From Treponema sp. (GTDB lineage: Bacteria; Spirochaetota; Spirochaetia; Treponematales; Breznakiellaceae), in contig WQZG01000031.1 in NCBI GenBank assembly GCA_009780855.1, positions 1-38,350 on the forward strand: 38,350 nt of DNA, written 5' to 3'. How positions within the stretch are numbered: position 1 is the stretch's first letter; every line of letters starts with the position of its first letter. Positions 6,728 through 15,743 of this stretch are shown piece by piece. A model generated the notes under the pieces. It saw only the letters and a list, made by a program, of their open reading frames with translations. It ran no database searches and was not told where the DNA came from. The translations under genes were made by a program, and so were the position numbers.

Positions 6728-8989
6728 ATGCGCAGGAAGAGTTTGTATCTTAAATATTTCTTTTCCTACCTTGCCATAGGTATAGTGCCATTTTTGTTTG
6801 GGTTTATTTTTTATTATACGAGCATTCCCGCGCTTGAAAACGAAATTGAGCGCAGCCATATCGCAGCTCTGGGCCAGGCCGGCCGGGAGATTGATTATAT
6901 TACCGGCGAAATGATGAACACGGCCAGATTTTTTTCCGGATACCTGGAAAATTTTTCCGACAGTTCCGGGACCGTACCGGCTGCCGGATTGGGGTTTGCG
7001 GAAGATGCCCTGATTTCACAGAACGTAAGGTATTATGAAGACACGTTCAATGTTCCCGTAAGTATGGCCCTGTTCTTCAGGGGAAGCGCCTGGATTTATA
7101 CTTCGGCCGGGAAAATTCCCTACATGAATTTTGAAGAAGGCGTCAGGCCCGACGGCGACCTTACGATGTCCAGTTTCTATACAAAAATAAACAGCATCAA
7201 CAAATACGCTTCCCTGCGGCTGGCCCGTTTTTCGTTTTCCGCGTACAGCGCCGGCAGCGGCATGGCGTTTCTGTACCCCCTGCCTGTACAGGATTTAAGG
7301 CCGCAGGCAGTGCTTGTTTTTATTTTCAAAAGCCAGGACATGCAGCAAATTCTTGAAAATTATCTGGGTGATCTGAAGGGAGATATATACCTGTACAACG
7401 AAATGCTTGTTTCCCTTTTTGATCACAATGTACTTAACCTGCCGGAGGCATTCAGCAAAACCCTTTCCAATGTAAAAGGCGTCGGTATTCAGGATAAAAA
7501 AATCGGGAGCGGCCGCTATATTATGAGCCGTTCAGTATCGGAAAACTCCGGCTTAAGCCTTGTATATGTAATGAAGCAGAATGATTTTTATACGCGCATA
7601 ATGAACACAAAATTAATTCTGTACGTTTCGGTCGCGCTGCTGGAAATCATAATAATTATTTTCGCCGTTATCATGTCCAGGCGGAGTTACAAACCAATAC
7701 GTTCGTTAATCGACAATATTGGCGGCTCCGCATGGAAAGACACGGGACCGCAGCAGGAAAACGAATTTGATTTTATTCTCAACAAGGTTAACTCCATCGA
7801 GGAAACCAACCAGGAACTGTCCTCGGCCCTGGACAGGCAGCGGCCCATGGTGGCGTACTCATGTCTGCGCAGCCTGCTCTCCGGTGAATTTGATACCATC
7901 GACGAAATGGATTATTACCTCAAGTACGGCGGCATAGATTTTTCAAAACCGTGGTTCTTTGTTTTTGTCATTATTCCGCTGCGGTCCGGCGACAGCAGAC
8001 AATTAATGAGCAGCCAGATTAGGATGATACTTACGGCTGCGGAAGCGAACAGGGACGATAGATTCAGATTTTACGGACTTGAATTAATCCCGGAACTGCA
8101 GGCCGCCGTAATTGTAAACGCCGGCGAAACAACGAGCGGGGGGGAAGATATCCGCAGAATCGCCGCCTCCTGTCTTGCCGGCGAAATTAAAAACAACTTC
8201 AATACTGAAACAAAAATTTATTCCGGCAGGATCTACGACAGCCAGGTAAAACTGCAGGCTTCTTTTCTTGAGGCCAAAGCGGTTATGTCCGGTTATTTTG
8301 CGGGGAACGAAGGGCTTATACTTTTTGAAGACATAAAAGATTCGGAGACTTACCGTTATCCGGTAATAGAACAGTCTCTTTATATACAAAGCGTCAAACA
8401 GCCAAACCTTGAAACCGCCCTCAGGGCCCTTGATATAATGATTGACAAGGCCGCGGACTCCGGCGCGGCGTCCGTTACACAGTGCCTTTGTTTTGACATA
8501 ATCAACATGATGATGAAGGCCGCCGGCGAACTTAAAACTGAAATTCCGTTAAAGAAACTCAGGGCCTTTACCGGATTTACCGACCTGGAACAGTTCAGGC
8601 TTATGGCCCGCGAGCTTACAGGTTGGATTTGCCAAAAGTCGCAGGAAGCGCGCAGGGAAAAAGCCGGCAGGCTAAGGTCAGAAATACTTGATTACGTAAG
8701 GGAAAATTTCTGCGATGTCCGGTTCAGCCTGCAGGAAGTAGCCGATCATTTCAGTTTGGGGGTAACCTACCTGAGCCGTTTTTTCAAACAGGAAACCGGA
8801 AACAATTTTGTGGATTACGTTTCAATGCTGCGTATGGACAAGGTAAAAGAGTACCTTGTAAGCACCGACAAGCAGGTAAAAGAAATTGTTTTTGATGTAG
8901 GTTATATGGATACCGCCAGTTTTGTACGCAAGTTCCGCGCCAGGGAAGGCATTACACCCGGGCAGTACCGCGACAGGATGAGAAAATAA
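6728..8989 (+). CDS. Membrane-anchored AraC-family transcriptional regulator
   Basis: The protein is about 753 residues. One TM helix lies at about 10-31, then an extracytoplasmic sensor region of about 260 residues, then a second TM helix (about 295-317). A cytoplasmic linker follows, and a C-terminal AraC/XylS double helix-turn-helix over the last 105 residues (FSLQEVADHFSLGVTYLSRF ... IVFDVGYMDTASFVRKFRAR). The layout matches one-component 'sensor-AraC' regulators common next to LplB/YtcP/LplA transporters in Firmicutes and spirochaetes. ATG 6728 is preferred to GTG 6722 because gagg (6716-6719) sits at proper distance only from the ATG. It probably senses extracellular glycan or ligand-loaded binding protein and controls the surrounding operon. 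Confidence 0.93.
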   Translation: MRRKSLYLKYFFSYLAIGIVPFLFGFIFYYTSIPALENEIERSHIAALGQAGREIDYITGEMMNTARFFSGYLENFSDSSGTVPAAGLGFAEDALISQNVRYYEDTFNVPVSMALFFRGSAWIYTSAGKIPYMNFEEGVRPDGDLTMSSFYTKINSINKYASLRLARFSFSAYSAGSGMAFLYPLPVQDLRPQAVLVFIFKSQDMQQILENYLGDLKGDIYLYNEMLVSLFDHNVLNLPEAFSKTLSNVKGVGIQDKKIGSGRYIMSRSVSENSGLSLVYVMKQNDFYTRIMNTKLILYVSVALLEIIIIIFAVIMSRRSYKPIRSLIDNIGGSAWKDTGPQQENEFDFILNKVNSIEETNQELSSALDRQRPMVAYSCLRSLLSGEFDTIDEMDYYLKYGGIDFSKPWFFVFVIIPLRSGDSRQLMSSQIRMILTAAEANRDDRFRFYGLELIPELQAAVIVNAGETTSGGEDIRRIAASCLAGEIKNNFNTETKIYSGRIYDSQVKLQASFLEAKAVMSGYFAGNEGLILFEDIKDSETYRYPVIEQSLYIQSVKQPNLETALRALDIMIDKAADSGAASVTQCLCFDIINMMMKAAGELKTEIPLKKLRAFTGFTDLEQFRLMARELTGWICQKSQEARREKAGRLRSEILDYVRENFCDVRFSLQEVADHFSLGVTYLSRFFKQETGNNFVDYVSMLRMDKVKEYLVSTDKQVKEIVFDVGYMDTASFVRKFRAREGITPGQYRDRMRK

Positions 8990-9023
8990 CATAAATTCCG
9001 CATATTAAAATAAAAAAAACAAA

Positions 9024-9052
9024 TTGCTTTTAGTATTTACGACCATTATTAT
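9024..9052 (+). promoter_or_regulatory. Possible internal promoter before the first importer
   Basis: TTGCTT (9024-9029), 17 bases, TATTAT (9047-9052). The -35 is poor and the -10 is good. The predicted start near 9059 would leave almost no leader before ATG 9062. The 72-base gap between the AraC gene and the permease has no recognisable Shine-Dalgarno sequence, so a leaderless or near-leaderless message is conceivable. Confidence 0.3.
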
Positions 9053-9061
9053 TAAACAATT

Positions 9062-9979
9062 ATGAAAATGTCTTTGGGTAAAAGACTCGTTCAGGATTAC
9101 CAAAAACACAAATGGCTTTACTGGATGATTGCGCCTGTTCTCGTTTATTATATCATTTTTGAATATATTCCCATGGCCGGCCAGGTAATCGCGTTCCAAA
9201 ATTACCGCCCAGCCCGCGGTATAATGGGCAGCGACTGGGTAGGATTTAAAAATTTCATCAGTTTCTTCAGGGGCCCGTTCTCCGGCAGAGTTATCAGTAA
9301 CACCATAATTCTAAGTGCATATGAGCTGCTGTTCGCTTTTCCCATGCCGATTATTTTGGCTCTTCTTTTAAACGAACTTAAAGGCAATATATTTAAACGT
9401 ACTGTACAAACCATTACATATATGCCCCATTTTATTTCTCTGGTAATAATGTGCGGAATGATCGTAAATTTTACCAGTTCATGGGGAGTTATTACCAATT
9501 TATTTTCCCTGTTCGGATTTACTCCTACCAACCTGCTGTCAAAGCCTCAGTATTACCGGCCTATTTATGTTGCGAGCACTATATGGAAAACCATTGGCTG
9601 GGGCAGCATTATTTACCTGGCCACCCTTTCCAATGTTGACGCCAGCCTGATAGAAGCCGCCGAGATTGACGGGGCAGGCCGTTTCCGTAAAATCTACCAT
9701 ATAATAATTCCGGCCCTAGTACCGATAATCGCAATTCAGCTCATCATGAGAATCGGGCAGATAATGAGCCAGGGCGCAGAAAAAACCATTCTGCTTTACA
9801 GTCCTGTTGTTTATCAAACCGCCGACATTATCGCATCGTACGTGTACAGGATCGGTATTACCGAACAGAATTACAGCATTGCCGCGGCTGTCGGGATGTT
9901 CAATTCAATAGTCAATCTTGCCATGCTGGTATTTGCCAACTGGTTCAGCCGCCGTTTTGTGCAGGAAAGCCTGTGGTAA
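9062..9979 (+). CDS. Sugar ABC transporter permease, LplB-type (importer 1)
   Basis: The 305-residue CUT1-family inner-membrane permease has six hydrophobic helices. It carries the LplB hallmarks IAFQNYRP near the first periplasmic loop, VQTITYMPHFIS, and TIGWGSIIYLATLS. The cytoplasmic EAA loop, which docks the ATPase, reads EAAEIDGAGRFRKIYHIIIP at about 200-219. The end 'ESLW' is typical of the group. ATG 9062 and ATG 9068 are both possible, and neither has a clear ribosome site. It is closely similar along its whole length to the permease at 21326 and more distantly to the one at 34916. Partners are the YtcP-type permease 4 bases downstream and the binding protein after it. No importer ATPase is encoded nearby. 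Confidence 0.95.
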   Translation: MKMSLGKRLVQDYQKHKWLYWMIAPVLVYYIIFEYIPMAGQVIAFQNYRPARGIMGSDWVGFKNFISFFRGPFSGRVISNTIILSAYELLFAFPMPIILALLLNELKGNIFKRTVQTITYMPHFISLVIMCGMIVNFTSSWGVITNLFSLFGFTPTNLLSKPQYYRPIYVASTIWKTIGWGSIIYLATLSNVDASLIEAAEIDGAGRFRKIYHIIIPALVPIIAIQLIMRIGQIMSQGAEKTILLYSPVVYQTADIIASYVYRIGITEQNYSIAAAVGMFNSIVNLAMLVFANWFSRRFVQESLW

Positions 9980-9983
9980 AAAT

Positions 9984-10862
9984 ATGAAACAAAAAAAATT
10001 GGCCGCCGGCAGCCTTATTTTTGATTCCGTCAATGTGGTGATTATTACAGCTATCGGGCTTGTATGTCTGTACCCGATGTACCATGTGCTTATGGCTTCT
10101 TTCAGCGAGCCCATAAGAATTATGAATCATTCCGGTCCGTTATTTTGGCCCCTGGGTTTTTCTCTGAGCGGATATAAAGTTGTGCTGAATAATCCCAATG
10201 TCATTAACGGTTATAAAAACACAATTTTTTATGTGATCGCGGGTTCTTCAATCAATATGATCATGACAACCCTGGGCGCGTATGTTTTGGCGCAGAAGGA
10301 ATTCCTGCCCAAAAAAATTGTTATGTTCATTATTGTGTTTACCATGTATTTTTCCGGAGGCATAATTCCTAACTTCCTCCTTATCCGCAATCTTGGAATG
10401 CTCAATACACGCTGGGCGATTATTATACCGGGCGCCATTGGTACCTGGAATATGCTCGTAATGCGTACGGCGTTCCGTACTGTACCGGCCGCGCTTACAG
10501 ACGCCGCGCGCATTGACGGCGCCAATGATCTGACCATTCTCGTCCGCATTATGGTTCCCGTTTCCAAAGCGACCATGGCGGTAATCCTTTTGTTTTACGC
10601 TGTAAACCACTGGAATTCCTGGTTCAACGCGATGATCTATCTGCCGCGGGGAAGGAACCTTTATCCGCTGCAGCTTTTTCTGCGTGAAATACTGATTACC
10701 AGCTCTGTTGAAGTAACCGGCGGCGATTCTTCGGTTGACTTTTTGGGCGAACTTGTCAAATACAGCACGACCATTGTGACCACTGTGCCGATTTTGTGTC
10801 TGTACCCGTTTCTGCAGCGTTACTTTGTCAAAGGCGTGATGATGGGATCTGTTAAGGAATAA
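9984..10862 (+). CDS. Sugar ABC transporter permease, YtcP-type (importer 1)
   Basis: This is a 292-residue inner-membrane permease with six hydrophobic helices, the second half of the CUT1 heterodimer. Family marks are VCLYPMYHVL after the first helix, FTMYFSGGIIPNFLL, and the EAA-loop equivalent DAARIDGANDLTILVRIMVP. The C-terminus is 'KGVMMGSVKE'. The open frame extends upstream to 9918, but that part lies inside the preceding gene. ATG 9984 gives a 4-base gap after the LplB-type stop and aligns with the family N-terminus. It pairs with importer-1 LplB. Its closest relative in the window is the permease at 22279. Confidence 0.95.
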   Translation: MKQKKLAAGSLIFDSVNVVIITAIGLVCLYPMYHVLMASFSEPIRIMNHSGPLFWPLGFSLSGYKVVLNNPNVINGYKNTIFYVIAGSSINMIMTTLGAYVLAQKEFLPKKIVMFIIVFTMYFSGGIIPNFLLIRNLGMLNTRWAIIIPGAIGTWNMLVMRTAFRTVPAALTDAARIDGANDLTILVRIMVPVSKATMAVILLFYAVNHWNSWFNAMIYLPRGRNLYPLQLFLREILITSSVEVTGGDSSVDFLGELVKYSTTIVTTVPILCLYPFLQRYFVKGVMMGSVKE

Positions 10863-10872
10863 ATTTAAAATT

Positions 10873-10900
10873 AGGAATTAGGAATTAGGAATGAGGAATA
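10873..10900 (+). repeat. Four tandem 7-base repeats before the binding-protein gene
   Basis: Three copies of taggaat (10873-10879, 10880-10886, 10887-10893) and one gaggaat variant (10894-10900) lie in the 76-base gap between the YtcP permease and the binding-protein gene. The last unit overlaps a perfect palindrome, ggaatattcc (10896-10905). The repeats are purine-rich and AGGA-bearing. They could be a slippage-prone tract, a protein site, or decoy ribosome sites; I cannot tell which. Confidence 0.85.
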
Positions 10901-10938
10901 TTCCGAATTCAAAATTTTTTAAACAAGGAGTATTTAGT

Positions 10939-12549
10939 ATGCAAGCGAAGTTTTCTGTATTAGTAGTTTTATTAATTGTATGTCTTGCCGGTCAGACAAT
11001 TTTTGCGGGCGGCACTGTGCAAAGCAGCGGGACTGCGCCTGCAGCAGCGGCCGGGCCGGTTAAGGTGACTTATCCGATTACAACAGCGGGGGCAAAGAGT
11101 CTGTCGTTCTGGCTGCCCATCCAGCCGCCGGCCGCACGGCACATGAGTTCCTACAAGGATCAGGAAGTTTATGCCGCCATCGAAAAGAATACCGGAATTG
11201 ATATTACCTATATACATCCGGCAATCGGGCAGGAACGTGAGCAGCTTGGCGTATTGATGGCTTCCGGAGATATTCCGGACATCCTGCAAATACGCGGATT
11301 GTATCCGGGTGGATCCAGTGTCGGCGTCGAAGAAGGCGTTTTCCGCGATTTAACAAATTTGATTTTTACCCACGCGCCCGATTACCTGCGGGAAGTAAGC
11401 AAAACCGATTACAACTACCGGATTGCCACTACCAATGAAGGCAAGTTCACCGAGTTTATGCTTATTAAACAGCGGGCTCCGGTTTTTGACCGCCTCAATT
11501 ACAGACAGGATTTTATGGATAAGCTTGGCATTGATGTTCCCATAACCATCAAGGATTACGATGATGATTTCGCGGCCATGAAAACTGCCGGAATCATCGG
11601 GTTTGCGCCTCCGATGAACGGTAAAATTGATCAGCTTATGTACCCGTATGGATTGACTTCCGGATTCTTTATCGGAACCGACAATAAAATAAAATGGGGT
11701 GAAATTGAACCCGGCTATAAACAGTATCTTGAAATGATGGCCGGCTGGTATGCCAAAGGTTATATATCACCGGACTTTATGAGCAACATGAACGACGTGG
11801 ACCGTCGGGCATTGTTTACCACAGGCAGGGTAGGGATGATTAACCAGCCGGTTGATCTGGTAAATTCTTCATGCGCAGCTGTCGGCATTAAGTCGGTTCC
11901 GCTCCCGTATCCCAGACTTACTCCGGGCCAGCAAATCAATTTTATGCCGGTAAGTTTTGAAACACGCCCCCTGACCGAAGAACCATTTGCCACCGTTATT
12001 TCAACTTCCTGCAAAAATCCTGAAGTTGCTACCGAGTATCTCAATTACCTTTATACTCCCGACGGCGCGGATCTGGCTAACTGGGGCATAAAAGATAAAG
12101 CCTGGAAAGTTGACGCCAACGGGAATAAATATTTTACCGATTACATGCTGAACAATCCCACCATCCCCCTGGCAGATGTTCAGGTTGTTTTAAAGATTCA
12201 CCAGATAGCCAAACTGTCGGAACCCGATGTTGTTTGCAATCCCAATGTTATAGTAAACAAGGAAGCGTTGGCACAGCGCATGATGTACTCCGATGATCCG
12301 ACTATAAACGATTCCCAGGTAATGCCCGCGTTTACCCTTGGCCTCAAGGAATCTGCGCGCCGCAACGAAATCATGCGCGACATCAACACTTATTCCGACG
12401 AAATGACACTTAAGTTTATAACCGGGGTTTCCCCGATTAGCGATTTTGATTCGTACGTCGCCCAGGTTAAGCGCATGGGCATTGACGAGGCGATCCAGAT
12501 TACCCAGGATGGCTACCAAACATTCCTGACCAAACCGGGCAGACCGTGA
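10939..12549 (+). CDS. Extracellular sugar-binding protein (LplA-type, importer 1)
   Basis: The 536-residue secreted solute-binding protein starts at ATG 10939 behind a good aaggag site; an upstream in-frame ATG at 10891 lies inside the heptamer repeats. The signal peptide is K4 plus a hydrophobic core, ending TIFA/GG, followed by a Ser/Ala/Thr-rich linker, a style typical of Treponema binding proteins. The mature part has the family 1 binding-protein pattern LMASGDIPDIL (about 93-103), 'GYKQYLEMMAGWYAKGYISP' and 'PYPRLTPGQQ'. All three recur in the binding protein at 23243, so the two are paralogues. It should capture the oligosaccharide and deliver it to the two permeases upstream. Its stop overlaps the GTG of the next gene by 4 bases. 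Confidence 0.93.
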   Translation: MQAKFSVLVVLLIVCLAGQTIFAGGTVQSSGTAPAAAAGPVKVTYPITTAGAKSLSFWLPIQPPAARHMSSYKDQEVYAAIEKNTGIDITYIHPAIGQEREQLGVLMASGDIPDILQIRGLYPGGSSVGVEEGVFRDLTNLIFTHAPDYLREVSKTDYNYRIATTNEGKFTEFMLIKQRAPVFDRLNYRQDFMDKLGIDVPITIKDYDDDFAAMKTAGIIGFAPPMNGKIDQLMYPYGLTSGFFIGTDNKIKWGEIEPGYKQYLEMMAGWYAKGYISPDFMSNMNDVDRRALFTTGRVGMINQPVDLVNSSCAAVGIKSVPLPYPRLTPGQQINFMPVSFETRPLTEEPFATVISTSCKNPEVATEYLNYLYTPDGADLANWGIKDKAWKVDANGNKYFTDYMLNNPTIPLADVQVVLKIHQIAKLSEPDVVCNPNVIVNKEALAQRMMYSDDPTINDSQVMPAFTLGLKESARRNEIMRDINTYSDEMTLKFITGVSPISDFDSYVAQVKRMGIDEAIQITQDGYQTFLTKPGRP

Positions 12550-14291
12550 AAAACGAATTTCTGCACAACCAGCCGCATCCGGAAACCGACGGGACTGCCT
12601 GTACGGTTCCGGATGACAGTGCGCGGTTATTAAATCCGGCTTTACAAACCGAAGTTGAGGCTTGCGGCGGCGCCTGGACTGCCAATGAATTTTTCCTGTT
12701 CTGCGCCGCGCCCAAATCCTGCTCCGTAACAATACAGCGGGGCAGGGAGCCGGACCTTCTGGACAAGGGTAAACAATTTGCGGTTTTCGAATTTCCGGTG
12801 ACAGGTATTTCTTGTTTTGAAACAACCGCCGGATTTGGTGTTTGTATCTGTGCCGGCGATATTTTTATTTTTGATCAAAACGGCCTGCAGACAGGGCGTC
12901 TGGGTATTACCGCACGCCATGCCTCGGTTTTAATTGACGGCACACGGCAATGGATCGCTTACGACGGGAAACTGCGCGGGATAAAAAATTTCCGGACTGA
13001 TAATTCCGCCAATACATCCGGCGCCCGGATTGAGTTTGACGGACCCGCGGTTACGAGTAGCGCAGCCCCGGGCTTTATCGCTCCCCAAAACCGCAGGGAC
13101 GCATTGCATATTGAGGGCCGCCATTGGCCGGGCAAACAGGGCGGCTGCCTCTTTAAACATGAAGGGCTTTATTATTATTTTTGCGCCGACTTTTTTAACC
13201 GCTGTTTTAAAAATAATTTAGACTCCTTTTGCTGCACAGCCGAATCGCTGACCGGCCGCTTTGAACGCCGGTACCTGGTAATCCCAAACGGCGGCATTGC
13301 CAATGCTTTCCACGGACCGGACGGTAAAGTTTATGCCGCCTTTACCGGTCAGGGTGACAGCAGCGCTGTAAACGGCCGGCCGGCGATTTTACCGCTGGAT
13401 TTTATCAATAATGAATTTTTCAGGCCGTCTCCTTCGTTTATCCTTGAGACCGGCCAGGTTCCTTCGCTTCATCCGTTCCGCGATATAGAGCTGCGTGATA
13501 CTTTTATATTTAATTCGCCGGACGGCTTTTATTACATGACCGGTACAACCAGGCGTTCCGAAGGCACCTTCTGGGACGGCACCAACGGAATCTGTATATG
13601 GCGCAGCCGGGATTTAAAGAAGTTTGAATTTATAGGCAAAGTATTCGATTATCATGATTTCCCTGATTCATGGCAGAACAATGTTTCCCGTAATAAAAAC
13701 TGCTGGGCGCCGGAGATTACTTTTTATGACAGCACTTTTTGGCTCACTTACTCTACAGCGCCCGGTTGCGGCCTCTTAAAAAGCAAAACCGGGAAAATCG
13801 AAGGCCCTTATGCGGACATGGGCAGGTTTGTTAACAAGGGCATTGATTCCGGTTTCTTTCTGGAAGGAGAAGAGCTATACCTGATTTGGCAGAACGGAAG
13901 GATTGCCCCGCTGTCAAGGGAGTGTACTGTAATGACAGAAGAGCCTGTTCATCTGCTACCGGCAGACGGACAGCAGGTTGGATACGAAGGCGCAGGTCTT
14001 ATTAAAGTAAAATCCAAATATGTGCTGTACGCGGCAGAATGGAACGGAGATTCGCGGATTGACGGCACTTATGACATGATGTATTCGGTATCCGACAATC
14101 TTTACGGACCCTATTGCAAACGCAGGCTGCTGGTTCCCCACGGCGGGCACGGATGTCTGTTTTTTGACAAACAGGGTGAACTGCGGTTTACAATGTTCGG
14201 CAACGATCGAAGCGCTCCGTTCAGGCGGCGCGCGGGAATCGGCACTGTTAACATTGAAGAACGGGACGGTGACCTTTTACTTTCGGTATAG
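12546..14291 (+). CDS. GH43-like beta-propeller glycosidase, two-part
   Basis: The 581-residue protein starts at GTG 12546, coupled to the binding-protein stop (GTGA). The C-terminal part (about 310-560) looks like a five-bladed GH43/GH-F-clan propeller. It has LRDTFIF with a candidate base Asp318, NCWAPEITFYDSTFWLTYST with Glu390, GIDSGFF with Asp434, and YEGAGLIK with Glu481 as candidate acid. The N-terminal part (about 1-300) is not recognised but contains similar short aromatic beta motifs (GLYYYFCADF, KVYAAFTGQG) and many cysteines for a cytoplasmic protein. No signal peptide is visible. It is the only candidate glycosidase in the operon and probably trims an imported, perhaps partly desulfated oligosaccharide. 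Family membership is moderately sure; substrate is unknown. Confidence 0.75.
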   Translation: MKNEFLHNQPHPETDGTACTVPDDSARLLNPALQTEVEACGGAWTANEFFLFCAAPKSCSVTIQRGREPDLLDKGKQFAVFEFPVTGISCFETTAGFGVCICAGDIFIFDQNGLQTGRLGITARHASVLIDGTRQWIAYDGKLRGIKNFRTDNSANTSGARIEFDGPAVTSSAAPGFIAPQNRRDALHIEGRHWPGKQGGCLFKHEGLYYYFCADFFNRCFKNNLDSFCCTAESLTGRFERRYLVIPNGGIANAFHGPDGKVYAAFTGQGDSSAVNGRPAILPLDFINNEFFRPSPSFILETGQVPSLHPFRDIELRDTFIFNSPDGFYYMTGTTRRSEGTFWDGTNGICIWRSRDLKKFEFIGKVFDYHDFPDSWQNNVSRNKNCWAPEITFYDSTFWLTYSTAPGCGLLKSKTGKIEGPYADMGRFVNKGIDSGFFLEGEELYLIWQNGRIAPLSRECTVMTEEPVHLLPADGQQVGYEGAGLIKVKSKYVLYAAEWNGDSRIDGTYDMMYSVSDNLYGPYCKRRLLVPHGGHGCLFFDKQGELRFTMFGNDRSAPFRRRAGIGTVNIEERDGDLLLSV

Positions 14292-14336
14292 TTTTCTGTG
14301 TAATATTGATCCAGTTCAAAAGGGGGAAGTTTTAAC

Positions 14337-15743
14337 ATGGCGGTAAAGGAAGCAGCGCAAAAGAAACCCAATATACTTTGCATTATGTCGGATGAGCATA
14401 CCTGGAATATTTTAGGCTGTTACGGGAATTCAACAGTTAAAACTCCAAACCTGGACAAATTGGCCGGTGACGGCGTGCTTTTTACTGACTGTTATACGCC
14501 TTCTCCCCTGTGCGTGCCGGCAAGGCTCGCGTTTACCGCCGGTCAGTATATCAGCAGGTGCAAGGGCTGGGACAATGAATCGGAATTAGCAAGTAACGAT
14601 TATCCTTCATTATTCAGAATATTGAATAATGAAGGGTACGAATGTGTACTGGGCGGGAAAATGCATTATGCCGCTGACAGGCGTTATGGTTTTACCAAAG
14701 ACCTTTACCCGGGTTTTAACAAAGATAAAAAAACCCTTAAGCGCCATGTTCGTGTAAACCCGGATAGCGAAGAATACGCCGGAATGAAGGACATCCTTAG
14801 CCCCCGTTTTAAAAATTTTAAGGTTGCAGACGAGGATCCGCATCTGGATCATGACATAAAAGTAACCAATTTGTGCGGTGATTACATCAAGAACCATAAA
14901 AAAGATGACAAGCCGTTTTTTCTTTTGGCAGGTTACATTGCGCCGCACTTCCCGTTTGTAGTTCCCCATAAATTCGACGTGTACAAAGACAAGGTTCCAA
15001 TGCCCGTAATACCGGACGGTTTTTTGGAAAGCCTTCCCCTGCATTACAAAGTACTGCGGAGAGCGTTCCAGACCGAGAAAGTGCCCGATGAAATTATTAA
15101 AAGGGGCAGGGAACTTTATTACGGATACGTTGCCTGGATGGATGACCAGATCGGCCGGCTTCTGCAGACGCTTAAAAATTCAGAATCCGGCGATGACACT
15201 GTTGTAATATATACGACCGACCACGGCGAAAATCTAGGCGAGCACGGCATGTGGTGGAAAAATAACATGTACGACAGCGCCGCCAGGATTCCGTTAATCG
15301 TCAGTTTCCCGGATAAATACAGCGCGGGCAAACGGATAAATAAAGTCTGCGGTTTGCTGGATCTTGTGCCTACCATAACGGAAATCTGCGGCGGTAAAAT
15401 CCCGGGCGATTGGGACGGCGATTCACTTTTGGGTCTTATTAAAAATGAAGCTTCCGCCTGGCGTGATTTCGCGGTCAGTGAATATTACGCGCATAACATC
15501 GCAGCCGGGCATTGCATGATACGCAGGGGCAAATATAAATACGTTTACCTTGATTCGATTAATGATAAACACGGGGCAGAAAAACAGCTTTTCGATCTTG
15601 AGGCCGACCCGCAGGAATTTAATAATCTGGCAGGAGACCTTCGTTATGCTCCGTTAATAAAAGAACTCCACGCTCTGCTGGTAAAAAGCCTGGGCAGGGA
15701 TCCGGAAGACATAGAAGCCGAAGTGCGGGAGTCACTTAATTGA
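14337..15743 (+). CDS. Type I sulfatase 3 (Cys-type, cytoplasmic)
   Basis: This is a 468-residue sulfatase. ATG 14337 follows a strong aaaaggggg site. Key sites are MSDEHTW (D19) for the first metal, LCVPARLAFTAG with formylglycine Cys59, GGKMH (GKMH 107-110), and the second metal site TTDHGENLGEHGMWWKN. In the C-terminal domain, 'GKYKYVYLDSINDKHGAEKQ' precedes the LFDLEADPQEFNNL strand. No signal peptide. It overlaps the next sulfatase by 4 bases (TTGA), so the pair is translationally coupled. It is about as unlike sulfatase 2 as sulfatase 1, consistent with distinct specificity. Confidence 0.95.
   Translation: MAVKEAAQKKPNILCIMSDEHTWNILGCYGNSTVKTPNLDKLAGDGVLFTDCYTPSPLCVPARLAFTAGQYISRCKGWDNESELASNDYPSLFRILNNEGYECVLGGKMHYAADRRYGFTKDLYPGFNKDKKTLKRHVRVNPDSEEYAGMKDILSPRFKNFKVADEDPHLDHDIKVTNLCGDYIKNHKKDDKPFFLLAGYIAPHFPFVVPHKFDVYKDKVPMPVIPDGFLESLPLHYKVLRRAFQTEKVPDEIIKRGRELYYGYVAWMDDQIGRLLQTLKNSESGDDTVVIYTTDHGENLGEHGMWWKNNMYDSAARIPLIVSFPDKYSAGKRINKVCGLLDLVPTITEICGGKIPGDWDGDSLLGLIKNEASAWRDFAVSEYYAHNIAAGHCMIRRGKYKYVYLDSINDKHGAEKQLFDLEADPQEFNNLAGDLRYAPLIKELHALLVKSLGRDPEDIEAEVRESLN

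Noticed and set aside
10873..10905. CRISPR-like array
   Set aside because: Units of 7 bases with no spacers; a simple tandem repeat.
12190..12825. 211-codon minus-strand frame across the binding-protein/GH43 junction
   Set aside because: Spans two well-supported plus-strand genes and shows no protein-family features.
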